From contig JAJDDC010000040.1 of assembly GCA_029260515.1 (NCBI GenBank), forward strand, positions 1 to 64,000: a stretch of DNA of 64,000 nt. The letters run 5' to 3'. Positions 1-10,773 of this stretch are shown here, in pieces (the stretch's first letter is position 1; each line of letters opens with the position of its first letter). Source of the DNA: Phycisphaerales bacterium. Lineage in GTDB: Bacteria; Planctomycetota; Phycisphaerae; Phycisphaerales; UBA1924. The position numbers and the translations under genes were made by a program. A model generated the notes under the pieces. That model worked only from the letters and a program-made list of their open reading frames with translations, was not told the origin of the DNA and searched no databases.

Positions 1-480
1 CACGAAAAGAACGCCGTCGAGGTGGTCCATCTCGTGCTGCCAGCACCTGGCCAGCAGACCCGAGGCTGTGCGCTGGAAGGGGCGCCCATCCAGGCCGGTC
101 GCGGCGATCGTGATGGTGGGGGGCCGCAGGACCTCGCCGACGATGTCGGGCAGGGACAGGCATCCCTCCTCGCCCGGCTCGGGCGGGCCGAGGGGGTCGG
201 AGAGGACGGGGTTGATGAACACCTCGGGGCCCGTGTTTGCGGTCGGCGGCGCGTCCGAGACGCTCCGCCCCTGGCCCTCGGGCACGTGGCAGACGAACAG
301 GCGCCAGGAGAGCCCGATCTGCGGGGCGGCTAGACCGATGCCGTCGGCCTCGCGCATCAGCTCGATCATCCGGCGAGCCACCGCCGCGACCTCGTCCGAC
401 AACTCGACGGGCTGGCCCTTTTCTCGCAGGACGGGCGCGGGGTAGTGCTGGATCCGGAAGGACGCGGGATCAATCGGCAT
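1..480 (-). CDS. def: Peptide deformylase, C-terminus cut by window edge
   Basis: Removes the N-formyl group from nascent proteins in the cytoplasm, using a metal-dependent hydrolase site. 160 residues are visible and the frame is still open at position 1, so the last residues lie outside the window. All three family motifs are present: GIGLAAPQ at residues 47-54, EGCLS with the metal-ligand Cys107, and HEMDH at 149-153 (ligands His149 and His153, catalytic Glu150). The ATG at 480 is chosen because the protein begins there like typical deformylases (I-x2-YP-x-PVLR). A TACGAT hexamer ends 6 nt upstream and no Shine-Dalgarno is visible, so the mRNA may be leaderless. The gene is divergent from the TPR gene. 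Methionine aminopeptidase, the next enzyme in N-terminal maturation, is also in this window near 35 kb. Confidence 0.96.
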   Translation of the reverse strand, partial: MPIDPASFRIQHYPAPVLREKGQPVELSDEVAAVARRMIELMREADGIGLAAPQIGLSWRLFVCHVPEGQGRSVSDAPPTANTGPEVFINPVLSDPLGPPEPGEEGCLSLPDIVGEVLRPPTITIAATGLDGRPFQRTASGLLARCWQHEMDHLDGVLFV

Positions 481-486
481 CGGGCG

Positions 487-492
487 ATCGTA
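487..492 (-). promoter_or_regulatory. -10-like TACGAT before def
   Basis: Reading the minus strand, TACGAT is followed by 6 nt and then the def ATG. No -35 consensus or Shine-Dalgarno is visible. It fits the TANNNT start-codon-proximal pattern repeated through the window. Confidence 0.5.
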
Positions 493-565
493 TGGCGGGG
501 CGTCGCGGGGCGGTCCGGGGGCGGGCGACGATCCGCGGGCGGCCCGGATGAGCGGTGGCGCACCC

Positions 566-571
566 TATAGT
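566..571 (+). promoter_or_regulatory. -10-like TATAGT before TPR gene
   Basis: TATAGT in otherwise GC-rich DNA between the divergent def and TPR genes. If used, the transcript would begin near 578 and have a leader of about 58 nt before the TTG at 636. Confidence 0.4.
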
Positions 572-635
572 TTGCCCCGACCCGCGCCGCCCACCACCAG
601 GGGAGGCGCCAACTCCCAACGCAGGGAACCAAGAC

Positions 636-2159
636 TTGGCGATTTTCGGCAAGAAGAAGGCGGACGAGCAGGCCGGCGTCAACGGCGCCGCCGACGCCTC
701 CGAGGCGGTTGACGAGGCGTTCAGCCCCAGGAAGGCCAAGGCTTTCTTCGACCGGGCCAAGACCGTCCACGACTCGACGAACTACGCCTACGCGATGCAG
801 CTGTGGTGTAACGGGCTCCGGTTCGAGCCGGTGAGCATGGAGGCGCTCAACGGCTTCCTGACCTCGGCGAGCGCGTTCCACGCCGAAGCGGAGAAGGACG
901 GCAAGGGCAAGTCCGCCAAGGCCCTCAAGGACGCCCGGGCAGGCGTGACGTCCAAGGGCAAGATCGGCAAGTTCATCCTCGCCCTGTTCGATTTCGGCGC
1001 CAAGCCCACGGACATCTCTGGGGCGTTGAAGGCGGGCGAACTGGCGGCCGAGCTGGGCCTGCGGGACGCGGCGACGTACGTCATGGGCAAGGCCTTCGAG
1101 CACGCGGTGCAGGACAAGAAGCAGAGGAAAGACACCTACGCGAGACTCCTGAACGCGTTCGAGAAGGTCGAGGCGTACGACCTGGCGGTGAAGGCGGGCG
1201 GGTTCGGCCTCCAGATCGACCCGTCCGACGCAGACCTGCAGAACCACGTGCGCAACCTGGGCGCCAGGGCGACGATGAGCCGCGGCGGGTTCGACGACGT
1301 CGGCGAGGAGGGGGGCTTCCGCAAGAACGTCCGCGACGCCGACAAGCAGCGGCAGCTCGAGGAGAGCGAGCGGATCTCAAAGACAGACGACGTCAAGGAC
1401 CGCCTGGTCTCCCAGGCCGAGGCGGAGTACAAGGCCAACCCCTCGGACGTCCCGCTGATCGAGAAGTACGGGCGGGCCCTGCGCGAGCGTGGCAAGAACG
1501 CGGACGAGCTCAAGGCGATCGCGCTGTACACGACCGCGTTCAAGGACACTGGGCAGTTCAAGTTCCGCCAGCTCTCGGGCGAGATCCAGGTCCGGCGCTC
1601 ACGCCGCGAGGTCCTCAAGCACAAGCAGGCCTCCGAGGCGTCGCCCGGGGACGCGGGGCTCAGGCAGGCGTTCGAGAAGGCGCGCAGGGCGCTGGTCGAG
1701 CTCGAGGTCAACGAGCTGGAGCTCCAGGTCGAGAAGTACCCGACGGAGCTGACGCTCAAGTACGAGCTGGGCAAGCGGTACCACGAGCTGGGCAAGCACA
1801 ACGAAGCGATCGAGCAGTTCCAGCTCGCCCAGGAGGACGCCAAGCACAAGCGGGGCGTGCTCCTGTACATGGCCCGCTCGTTCATGGCACTCGACGGCTG
1901 GCTCGACGAGGCGATCGCGACGTACCACCGGGCGCTAGAGGGCCTCGACGACCAGAAGAGTGATATCGGGCTCGAGATCCGCTACGGGCTCATGCTGGCA
2001 CTGCAGCACAAGGCCGAGGGCGAGCGGGACCTGGCGTCTGCCGAGGAGGCCGACAAGCTCGCGGGCGGGATCGCGATCCAGAGCTTCGGGTACAAGGACA
2101 TCCGCGAGCGGCGCGAGGCGATCAAGAAGCTCATCACCGACTTCAAGAGCGGGGCCTGA
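636..2159 (+). CDS. TPR-repeat protein, function unknown
   Basis: A 507-residue Lys/Glu/Ala-rich helical protein without signal peptide or membrane segment, so probably cytoplasmic. The clearest tetratricopeptide unit begins near residue 374 (YELGKRYHELGKHNEAIEQF), followed by a second helical pair in which a membership string MARSFMALDGWLDEAIATY is TPR-like. The middle section (about 240-330) is coiled-coil-like. I chose TTG 636, giving L-A-I-F-G-K-K-K, because the upstream in-frame GTG at 555 would add a Pro-rich stretch overlapping the likely promoter. TPR arrays usually mediate protein-protein contacts; no partner can be named from the sequence. kdsB starts 3 nt after its stop, so the two are probably cotranscribed. 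Confidence 0.82.
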   Translation: MAIFGKKKADEQAGVNGAADASEAVDEAFSPRKAKAFFDRAKTVHDSTNYAYAMQLWCNGLRFEPVSMEALNGFLTSASAFHAEAEKDGKGKSAKALKDARAGVTSKGKIGKFILALFDFGAKPTDISGALKAGELAAELGLRDAATYVMGKAFEHAVQDKKQRKDTYARLLNAFEKVEAYDLAVKAGGFGLQIDPSDADLQNHVRNLGARATMSRGGFDDVGEEGGFRKNVRDADKQRQLEESERISKTDDVKDRLVSQAEAEYKANPSDVPLIEKYGRALRERGKNADELKAIALYTTAFKDTGQFKFRQLSGEIQVRRSRREVLKHKQASEASPGDAGLRQAFEKARRALVELEVNELELQVEKYPTELTLKYELGKRYHELGKHNEAIEQFQLAQEDAKHKRGVLLYMARSFMALDGWLDEAIATYHRALEGLDDQKSDIGLEIRYGLMLALQHKAEGERDLASAEEADKLAGGIAIQSFGYKDIRERREAIKKLITDFKSGA

Positions 2160-2162
2160 GAC

Positions 2163-2972
2163 GTGGCGTGGCGGGGTGGCAGCGTCGTCGCGATCATCCC
2201 TGCCCGACTCGGCTCGACGCGGCTGCCCCGCAAGGCGCTGGCCGACGAGACGGGCAAGCCCCTGGTCGTGCACGTGTGCGAGCGGGCGCGGGCGGCATCG
2301 AGCGTCGAGCGGGTGGTGGTGGCGACGGACAGCGAGGAGATCGCCGCGGCCGTCCGCGGCGCCGGTTTCGAGGGCGTCCTGACCAGCCCCGATCACCCCA
2401 ACGGGACCAGCCGACTGGTCGAGGCGAGCAAGGCGTTGGGCCTCTCGAGCAGCGACGTCGTCGTAAACGTGCAGGGGGACGAGCCGGAGATCGAGGGCGG
2501 GGTTATCGACGCGGCGGTCGGGGCACTGCGGGTCGAGCCCGGATCGGCGTACGGGGCGGACTCGGGACGCAGGCGCGCCGCGGTGGGCACCGTCGCCAGC
2601 CCGATCTCCGGATCCGAGGCGGACGATCCGAACATCGTCAAGGTCGTGATCGGGCGTCCGGCCAAGGGGCTGGACGTGGCGCCGGCGCTGTACTTCAGCC
2701 GGGCGAGGATCCCCTGCGAGCGGGAGGCGGGCGGGGGGGCGCGCTGGCTGCGGCATGTGGGGGTCTACGCGTACACGGTCGAGGCGTTGGGGCGGTACAC
2801 GCAGATGGACGAGGGGATGCTGGAGCGGGCCGAGCGGCTCGAGCAGCTGCGCTGGCTGGAGTTCGGGCAGATCGTCGGCGTGGCGGTCCACGAGTCCTCG
2901 CACGCAGGCATCGACACGCCCGAGCAGTATCGGGCGTTTGTTGCGCGATGGCGGGCCCGGCACGGGGGCTAA
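2163..2972 (+). CDS. kdsB: 3-deoxy-manno-octulosonate cytidylyltransferase
   Basis: Activates Kdo with CTP to CMP-Kdo, the donor used to build the lipopolysaccharide inner core. The 269-residue protein has the nucleotide-binding start AIIPARLGSTRLPRKAL (about residues 9-25) and the family motif NVQGDEPEI near residue 102, and its length is close to the usual 245-260. GTG 2163 is used as start, 3 nt after the TPR gene stop. The gene implies a Kdo-containing outer membrane glycolipid, consistent with the O-antigen-type genes at 44-48 kb. CTP, its substrate, is made by the product of the next gene, pyrG. Confidence 0.94.
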   Translation: MAWRGGSVVAIIPARLGSTRLPRKALADETGKPLVVHVCERARAASSVERVVVATDSEEIAAAVRGAGFEGVLTSPDHPNGTSRLVEASKALGLSSSDVVVNVQGDEPEIEGGVIDAAVGALRVEPGSAYGADSGRRRAAVGTVASPISGSEADDPNIVKVVIGRPAKGLDVAPALYFSRARIPCEREAGGGARWLRHVGVYAYTVEALGRYTQMDEGMLERAERLEQLRWLEFGQIVGVAVHESSHAGIDTPEQYRAFVARWRARHGG

Positions 2973-3029
2973 ACACCCGGAATTGCACGATCGGGGGCGC
3001 CCACGTTTGTCATACGAGGGCTGTCCGAT

Positions 3030-3035
3030 TACGAT
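3030..3035 (+). promoter_or_regulatory. -10-like TACGAT before pyrG
   Basis: TACGAT ends 5 nt before the pyrG ATG at 3041. No Shine-Dalgarno lies between them, which fits a leaderless start. Confidence 0.5.
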
Positions 3036-3040
3036 CAGAC

Positions 3041-5005
3041 ATGCCCACATCGCCAGGAGCGTTCGACGCGGACCCGCCGAATCGTGGGGGGGGTTCCCGA
3101 CGCTCCCGGTCGGGGCCCGACGCCTGGGACGAGGCCGACACCCCCGCCCAGGCGGGCAAGGACCTGCTGGCCGCCGCCGGCGTGGCGCCCTCCGCCAGCG
3201 AGTTCTACTCACCGATCCCAGACGGGTACCGCAAGGGCTCGCACAAGTACGTGGTCGTGCTGGGCACGGTCATGTCCGGGCTGGGCAAGGGCATCTTCGC
3301 CTCGAGCATGGCCAAGGTCCTCAAGGACAAGGGCCTGACCGTCGCCCCGATCAAGATGGAGGGGTACCTCAACATCGACGCGGGGACCCTGAACCCGTAC
3401 AGGCACGGCGAGGTCTTCGTCCTCGACGACGGCACAGAGTGCGACATGGACCTGGGCACCTACGAGCGGATGCTCGACCAGGACCTGACGCGTTGGAACT
3501 TCGTCACCTCCGGGCGGATCTACTCCGAGATCCTCGACCGCGAACGCCAGGGCGTGTACCTGGGGCGCGACGTGCAGATGATCCCGCACGTGACGGGCGA
3601 GGTGAAGCGGAAGCTGCGCGAGCTGGCGCTGCGGGGCGACGGGACGAGGCCCGCCGACGTCGTGTTCGTCGAGGTCGGCGGGACCGTCGGCGACTACGAG
3701 AACGGCTTCTACATCGAGGCGCTCCGCGAGCTTGCCTTCGAGGAGGGTCCGGACTCGGTCTGCTTCGTGGCGCTGACGTACGTGATCGAGCCCAAGGCGC
3801 TGGGCGAGCAGAAGTCCAAGGCGGCGCAGCTGGGCATCAAGCGGCTGCTCGAGGCGGGGATCCAGCCGCACCTCATCGCGTGCCGGGCGACCAACGAGGT
3901 GCAGAAGACGGTCATGGAGAAGATCGCGATGTTCTCCAACGTGCCGCTGCGTCGGGTATTCTCGATGCACGACCGCGAGAGCATCTACACGATCCCCGAC
4001 GAGATGCGGTCCGACGGGCTGGACCGCGAGGTGCTGAGTATTTTGTCGTTGCACGACCGGGTGGACAACCGGCACGAGGACAGCGCCCGGGCAAAGTGGA
4101 GCGTGTTCCAGCGAAGGCTCACGGGCGTGCCGGCCCGCAAGATCACGCTCGGGATCACGGGCAAGTACGCCCTGCTCCGCGACGCGTACGCATCGATCGA
4201 GAAGGCGATCGAGCACTGCTCGGCCAATCTCGCGTGCGAGATCGAAGAGCGCTGGATCGAGACGACCGACATCAGCGACGCCAACGTCGTCGAGCGGCTC
4301 GCGGGCCTCGACGCCGTCATCGTGCCCGGCGGGTTCGGCTCGCGGGGCGTGGACGGGAAGATCGCGTGCGTGCGGCACTGCCGCGAAAACAACGTGCCCT
4401 ACCTGGGCATCTGCCTGGGATTCCAGGTCGCGGTCATTGAGTTCGCACGAAACGTCCTGGGCCTCAAGGACGCGTCGAGCACGGAGTTCGAGCCGGGCGC
4501 CGCGACATCCGTGATCTCGGAGCTGCCCGACCAGAAGAAGATCGAGGGCCTGGGTGGGACGATGCGCCTGGGCGCCCAGGACGTGAAGATCGCGCCGGGC
4601 ACGCTGGCCCACTTCCTGGCCAGCGGATCGACGTCGATACGCGAGCGGTTCCGCCACCGTTACGAGGTGGACCCCACGTTCATCGAACGCCTCGAGGCGC
4701 ACGGCATGGTCTTCTCCGGGCGCCACCCCGACCAACCGATCATGCAGATCCTCGAGCTGCACCAGGCGGGCGAAGACGGCCAGGAGGCCTCGCTCACCCC
4801 GCACCCGTACTTCATCGGGTGCCAGTTCCACCCCGAGCTGACGAGCCGCCCGCTGCGCCCGCAGCCCATGTTCATGGGGCTGATCGCGGCGGCGATCCGG
4901 ACCAAGCTCGAGCGCGAGGACCCCGACGCGTGGGCCGAGGAGCTGCGTGACCCGGCGCTGGCGCGCTGGATCCGCCACCCGCGGCCGCGCGCCGAGAAGG
5001 TCTAG
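3041..5005 (+). CDS. pyrG: CTP synthase, divergent, N-terminally extended
   Basis: Makes CTP from UTP, ATP and glutamine. At 654 residues it is about 110 longer than typical CTP synthases. Residues 1-66 are a polar extension; the synthetase domain then has a variant P-loop, VMSGLGKGI instead of VSSLGKG, and KMEGYLNIDAGT where most enzymes have K-x-DPY-x-N-x-D. Residues DMDLGTYER correspond to the conserved DLDLGHYER. The glutaminase domain starts near residue 366 and retains its triad: Cys458 in GICLG, His597 and Glu599 in FHPEL. ATG 3041 is the first plausible start after kdsB and follows a TACGAT element by 5 nt. The stop TAG overlaps, through a shared CTAG, the stop of the convergent gene at 5002. 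Confidence 0.95.
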   Translation: MPTSPGAFDADPPNRGGGSRRSRSGPDAWDEADTPAQAGKDLLAAAGVAPSASEFYSPIPDGYRKGSHKYVVVLGTVMSGLGKGIFASSMAKVLKDKGLTVAPIKMEGYLNIDAGTLNPYRHGEVFVLDDGTECDMDLGTYERMLDQDLTRWNFVTSGRIYSEILDRERQGVYLGRDVQMIPHVTGEVKRKLRELALRGDGTRPADVVFVEVGGTVGDYENGFYIEALRELAFEEGPDSVCFVALTYVIEPKALGEQKSKAAQLGIKRLLEAGIQPHLIACRATNEVQKTVMEKIAMFSNVPLRRVFSMHDRESIYTIPDEMRSDGLDREVLSILSLHDRVDNRHEDSARAKWSVFQRRLTGVPARKITLGITGKYALLRDAYASIEKAIEHCSANLACEIEERWIETTDISDANVVERLAGLDAVIVPGGFGSRGVDGKIACVRHCRENNVPYLGICLGFQVAVIEFARNVLGLKDASSTEFEPGAATSVISELPDQKKIEGLGGTMRLGAQDVKIAPGTLAHFLASGSTSIRERFRHRYEVDPTFIERLEAHGMVFSGRHPDQPIMQILELHQAGEDGQEASLTPHPYFIGCQFHPELTSRPLRPQPMFMGLIAAAIRTKLEREDPDAWAEELRDPALARWIRHPRPRAEKV

Positions 5006-5658
5006 CGGGGGCCGCCCAGGCCCGCGACGCGGTCGAGCGTCGCGGCCGCGTCGAGCAGGATGCACGCGCTGATCCGGTCGGGCCTGCCCATCGAGACCCG
5101 GCAGTTGTGCAGCAGCGTGGAGGCGTGGAGGCCAGCCCCGGCGGCGACTTCGGCGTCGTCGCACCACAGCGCGCGCAGCACGAACACGTGCGCCGCCCAG
5201 GGGCGGCACGTCGCGTTGTCGGGCTGCAGTTCGCGCAGATGCCAGTCGGCGGCGGACCAGAGCCGGGTCCACAGCGCGGGCGTGTCGCCCGTCGCCGCGT
5301 GGGCGCCCAGCGCGTGCAGGGCGGCCAACTCGGTCTGCGTCCACACCTCGATCCCGGTCTCTGCACGCTCCGTGAGTGGCCCGGCGCCGGTGCGTACCAG
5401 CGAGAGCGGGTCGGGCCCCGTGTCGTGCAGGGCCTGCCAGAGCGCCCCGTCGGGCCCCACGAGGGCGCCCGCGCAAGGCGCCAGTCCCGCGAGGCGGTAC
5501 AACAACGGCACGGCGGAGGCCGGGCGGGCGCCCTGCTCGTCGGTCAGTGTGGCAGCCCAGTCGCCCCGCGCGCCCACGGGGATCGGGGGATCCCCCAGCG
5601 TCCGCAGGGCAAGGGCACGGAACTGCTCGGCGGCGGCGGCTGGCTCGGGGAACTGCAC
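5002..5658 (-). CDS. Hypothetical protein, 218 aa
   Basis: I do not recognise this protein. It is predicted soluble, Ala/Leu/Trp-rich and mostly helical, with no signal peptide, membrane segment or metal motif. The N-terminal half has short Pro/Gly-rich connectors. The second half has an ALHALG...WTRLW...WHLREL pattern that could be loosely paired helices. GTG 5658 is the only start near the 5' end that avoids a long Pro/Ala-rich extension. Its TAG stop is convergent with pyrG and shares the palindrome CTAG with it. High GC and codon use resemble the neighbours, supporting a real gene. Confidence 0.6.
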   Translation of the reverse strand: MQFPEPAAAAEQFRALALRTLGDPPIPVGARGDWAATLTDEQGARPASAVPLLYRLAGLAPCAGALVGPDGALWQALHDTGPDPLSLVRTGAGPLTERAETGIEVWTQTELAALHALGAHAATGDTPALWTRLWSAADWHLRELQPDNATCRPWAAHVFVLRALWCDDAEVAAGAGLHASTLLHNCRVSMGRPDRISACILLDAAATLDRVAGLGGPR

Positions 5659-5814
5659 GCCCCATTGTTCTCGGGCGTCGGGCGTGTCGGTGGGGGCGGG
5701 CTGCGCGAAAGATCGGCGCGCGGCGCCCCGATCGGGCGTCCAGGAGGACCCATCCGACGATTCGGGGGCGCTGGAGGCCGATCAGGTGTCCGGGACACCC
5801 ATTCGGAGATCGCC

Positions 5815-6375
5815 ATGGGTTCAGCCGCGACAGCAAACAAAAGCGTCATGGGCGGGGAGGCGCCCCCCCCGCCCGCCGGCCCGCCCGTCGTGGACCCGAC
5901 CGCGCCCGGGCTCACGCCCGAATGCTTCGGGATCGGCGGGTCAGACACGAAGCCAGGGGCGAGGGCTGCCCGCCCGGCCGAGACGCCGGCCGCGCCGGCG
6001 CGCCCCGCAGCGGCCCCGGAGCGGGGGAGCGGCACGGACATGGGCTCGGTACGCCGACCGTTCAACACGGAACTGGATATCTGCCCGATCGACGACCGCG
6101 GGCGCCCGGGCCCAACGTGGTCGGCCAAGGCCCGCGAACTGAGCCGCGGCGAGCTGGTCTTCTTCTCCAGGCGGATGTGCTACCCGGGGGCGCACAAGAT
6201 CGTCCTGATCCACCTGATCGACAGCACCCCGGTCGCTGTGTACGGGGTCATCGACACGAGCGAGTACGAGGGAGACGGCCTGTACCGGGTCGAGATGTCG
6301 CTCCGCCCGATGCCGCCCGACAGGCGCCTGCACGAGTGGATCGAAGCCAGGCGGGGGCGAGTCCACGTTTCTTGA
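5815..6375 (+). CDS. Putative PilZ-like domain protein
   Basis: 186 residues. The first 80 are Pro/Ala/Gly-rich and probably disordered. Residues 80-175 form one beta-rich domain beginning RRPFNTELDICPIDD and continuing ARELSRGELVFFSRR. That order (Arg-rich entry strand, then an LSRG-type turn) resembles the PilZ domain that binds cyclic-di-GMP, but the classical R-x3-R and D/N-x-S-x2-G motifs are degenerate, so ligand binding is uncertain. The ATG at 5815 follows a CGGAG Shine-Dalgarno-like site. panC starts 29 nt downstream in another frame. An alternative reading is simply a planctomycete-specific beta-barrel domain with no nucleotide ligand. Confidence 0.6.
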   Translation: MGSAATANKSVMGGEAPPPPAGPPVVDPTAPGLTPECFGIGGSDTKPGARAARPAETPAAPARPAAAPERGSGTDMGSVRRPFNTELDICPIDDRGRPGPTWSAKARELSRGELVFFSRRMCYPGAHKIVLIHLIDSTPVAVYGVIDTSEYEGDGLYRVEMSLRPMPPDRRLHEWIEARRGRVHVS

Positions 6376-6404
6376 CTCGGGCGGCGGGGACGCGACGCTT
6401 GTGC

Positions 6405-7247
6405 ATGCGTGTCGTCTCCGAGGCAGGCGAACTCGGGTCCGGTGGGTGCGTGCTCGTGCCGACGATGGGGGCCCTGCACGCCGGGCACCTTGATCTGGTG
6501 CGGCTGGGCGCACGCGTCGCGCACGACCGGGGCATCACGGGCGGGTGCGTCGTGAGCGTCTTCGTGAACCCGACACAGTTCGACGAGAAATACGACTACG
6601 ACCGTTACCCGCGTGTGCTGGACGAGGACGCCGCGAAATGCTCGTCGGCGGGGGCGGACGCGGTGTGGGCGCCGACGGTCGAGGCGGTGTACCCGACGCC
6701 CGAGTCGATGCGTGACCCGGTCATGCCGCGCGTGGCGTACGAACCGAAACTCGAGGACGTGGCACGGCCCGGGCACTTCGAGGGCGTGTGTCTGGTGCTG
6801 CGTCGGTTGTTCGAGCTGAGCGGCGCACGGGCCGCTGTCTTCGGCGAGAAGGACTGGCAACAGCTGCAGGTGGCGCGGGCGCTGGTCCCGTTGATCGGGC
6901 TGGAGACCGAGATCGTGGGTCACCCGACGGTCCGCGACCCGGACGGGATGGCGATGAGCAGCCGCAACCGGTTCCTGACGCCCAAGGACCGCGAGCGGGG
7001 TCTTTCGCTCTCACGCGGCCTGCTCGCGGCGGGGCGGGAGGCGACGCCCGAGGCGGGTGAGGCGGCGTTGCGGAGCGTGCTCGCCGAGGCGGGGGTGACG
7101 CCCGACTACGCGGCGGTCCGGGAGGCCGAGACGCTGATGCCCCCGCCCGGGGGGGAGTCGATCGGGTCGAGAGTCTGGCGGGCGGTGGTCGCGGGGCGGG
7201 TCGGGTCTGTGCGGCTGCTGGACAACATGGCCTGGCCGCTGACCTGA
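6405..7247 (+). CDS. panC: Pantothenate synthetase
   Basis: Condenses pantoate and beta-alanine with ATP to pantothenate, the precursor of coenzyme A. The 280-residue protein has the HIGH-type signature PTMGALHAGH (about 18-27), VFVNPTQF, and the KMSKS-like segment AMSSRNRFL, all in the usual order, and its length matches the family. ATG 6405 puts the first motif at the normal distance from the N-terminus. An upstream open frame continues to 5376 but carries only low-complexity Arg/Pro sequence and is rejected. The gene follows the PilZ-like gene by 29 nt. No other pantothenate genes are in view. Confidence 0.95.
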   Translation: MRVVSEAGELGSGGCVLVPTMGALHAGHLDLVRLGARVAHDRGITGGCVVSVFVNPTQFDEKYDYDRYPRVLDEDAAKCSSAGADAVWAPTVEAVYPTPESMRDPVMPRVAYEPKLEDVARPGHFEGVCLVLRRLFELSGARAAVFGEKDWQQLQVARALVPLIGLETEIVGHPTVRDPDGMAMSSRNRFLTPKDRERGLSLSRGLLAAGREATPEAGEAALRSVLAEAGVTPDYAAVREAETLMPPPGGESIGSRVWRAVVAGRVGSVRLLDNMAWPLT

Positions 7248-7321
7248 TGCGAAATTCCCGAGGCATCGAGGACTCGGTCTCGGCGTCCGGGCGAGCCCGG
7301 GCGTGGGAGCACGCGGAGCGA

Positions 7322-7327
7322 TAAGGT
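7322..7327 (+). promoter_or_regulatory. -10-like TAAGGT before gcvT
   Basis: TAAGGT lies about 50 nt before the gcvT start, and a GGAGG Shine-Dalgarno sits at 7364-7368. This unit would therefore have a normal leader, unlike the leaderless class. Confidence 0.35.
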
Positions 7328-7375
7328 TGCCTCCCCGTCACGCGCCCCTGGCGCCCATCTCCCGGAGGCTTTCCC

Positions 7376-8500
7376 GTGCTCAAGAGTCCGCTGCACCAGT
7401 TCCACGTCGATCACGGCGGCCAGATGGTCGAATACGCCGGGTGGGAGATGCCCATCCGGTACGCGGGCATCCGCGAAGAGCACGTGCAGACGCGTCGCTC
7501 GGGGAGCGTCTTCGACGTCTCGCACATGGGGCGGCTGTCGGTCAAGGGGCTGCACGCGACGCGGCTTCTCGAGCGGGCCTGCTCTCGGAAGATCGGGAGC
7601 ATGCAGAAGGGTCAGTGCCGGTACACGCTCGTGTGCAACGAGCGGGGGGGCGTCCGCGACGACGTGATCGTCATGCGGACGGACGACGATGAGTACCTGG
7701 TTGTCGTCAACGCGGCCAACCGGGAGAAGATCGTCGGGCACCTGGGCGAGATCATCAGCGAACGCGGTTTCAAGGTGAAGCTCGACGACCGGACCACGAA
7801 TACCGCGATGGTCGCGATCCAGGGCCCGAAGGTCATGGACCTGATCTCGGGCGTGAGCAAGGAGATCCCGACGCTCAAACGCTACCGCTTCACGGTCAAG
7901 AACCTCATGATCATGAAGCTGACCGTGTCCAGGACCGGGTACACGGGCGAGGACGGTGTCGAGGTGATCCTCCCGGCCAACATGGTGCCGATGGCGATGA
8001 AGTTGCTGCTCAAGGACGTGGACCCCAGCGACCCGAACGCGGTGCTCAAGCCGGCTGGGCTCGGCGCCCGCGACTCGCTGCGTCTCGAGGCCGGGATGCC
8101 GCTGTACGGGCACGAGCTGGGCGAGCAGATCAACGCGCTGGAGGTCGGCGTGGACTTCGCCATCAGCCTCGACAAGAACGCCGACGAGGACGGCGAGACG
8201 TTCATCGGCCAGGAGGCGTTGATCAAGACACGCGACTCGGGGGGGCCGAGACGGAGGCTTGTCGGGATCGAGGTCGAGGGCAAGCGGACGCCGCGGCAGG
8301 GGATGGTGGTCAAGTCCGCAGACGCCGTCGTCGGCGAGGTGTCCAGTGGGTGCGCGAGCCCGACGCTGGAGAAGCCGATCGCGATGGCGTTCGTGGACAG
8401 CGAGAAGGTCGAGGCGGGGTCCGGCGTGCAGATCGACGCGGAGCGGGCGGTGCTGGGGGGGAAGGTCGTGCCGCTGCCATTCTACAAGGCGCCGAAGTAG
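7376..8500 (+). CDS. gcvT: Glycine cleavage system T protein (aminomethyltransferase)
   Basis: Transfers the methylene group from the aminomethyl-lipoyl H protein to tetrahydrofolate and releases ammonia. The 374-residue protein has the family N-terminus LHQFHVDHGGQMVEYAGWEM, the folate-site region RTGYTGEDGVEV (about 183-194), and the C-terminal barrel with GEVSSGCASPTLEKPIAMAFV. GTG 7376 is preceded by a strong GGAGG 7 nt upstream. Other glycine-cleavage genes (gcvH, gcvP) are not in the window. The gene is followed by a large inverted repeat and then the convergent phoU. Confidence 0.95.
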   Translation: MLKSPLHQFHVDHGGQMVEYAGWEMPIRYAGIREEHVQTRRSGSVFDVSHMGRLSVKGLHATRLLERACSRKIGSMQKGQCRYTLVCNERGGVRDDVIVMRTDDDEYLVVVNAANREKIVGHLGEIISERGFKVKLDDRTTNTAMVAIQGPKVMDLISGVSKEIPTLKRYRFTVKNLMIMKLTVSRTGYTGEDGVEVILPANMVPMAMKLLLKDVDPSDPNAVLKPAGLGARDSLRLEAGMPLYGHELGEQINALEVGVDFAISLDKNADEDGETFIGQEALIKTRDSGGPRRRLVGIEVEGKRTPRQGMVVKSADAVVGEVSSGCASPTLEKPIAMAFVDSEKVEAGSGVQIDAERAVLGGKVVPLPFYKAPK

Positions 8501-8504
8501 CACG

Positions 8505-8602
8505 CCTCACGGAGCGGGGGGCTTCCAGCCCCCCGTTGCGGTTGGGCGGAGCCAGCGTGGCGGGCGAGTGCGGGTGGGCAGGAAGCCCCCCCCACCGTGA
8601 GG
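8505..8602. repeat. 98-bp element with 22-bp imperfect terminal inverted repeats
   Basis: Arms 8505-8526 and 8581-8602 match as inverted repeats at 20 of 22 positions. The inner part of the left arm also forms its own G6/C6 hairpin (8515-8535). The element fills the gap between convergent gcvT and phoU. It could end transcription from both sides, or be a small non-autonomous REP- or MITE-like insertion. It has no T-run of a classical terminator. Confidence 0.7.
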
Positions 8603-8614
8603 CCTTGCGCGCGT

Positions 8615-10755
<2,141 letters not shown>

Positions 10756-10773
10756 CCCAGGCTGGAGTGGGTC

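Noticed and set aside
3209..5836. 875-codon minus-strand open frame over pyrG
   Set aside because: Antisense shadow; the real minus-strand gene in this area is the 218-residue one at 5002-5658.
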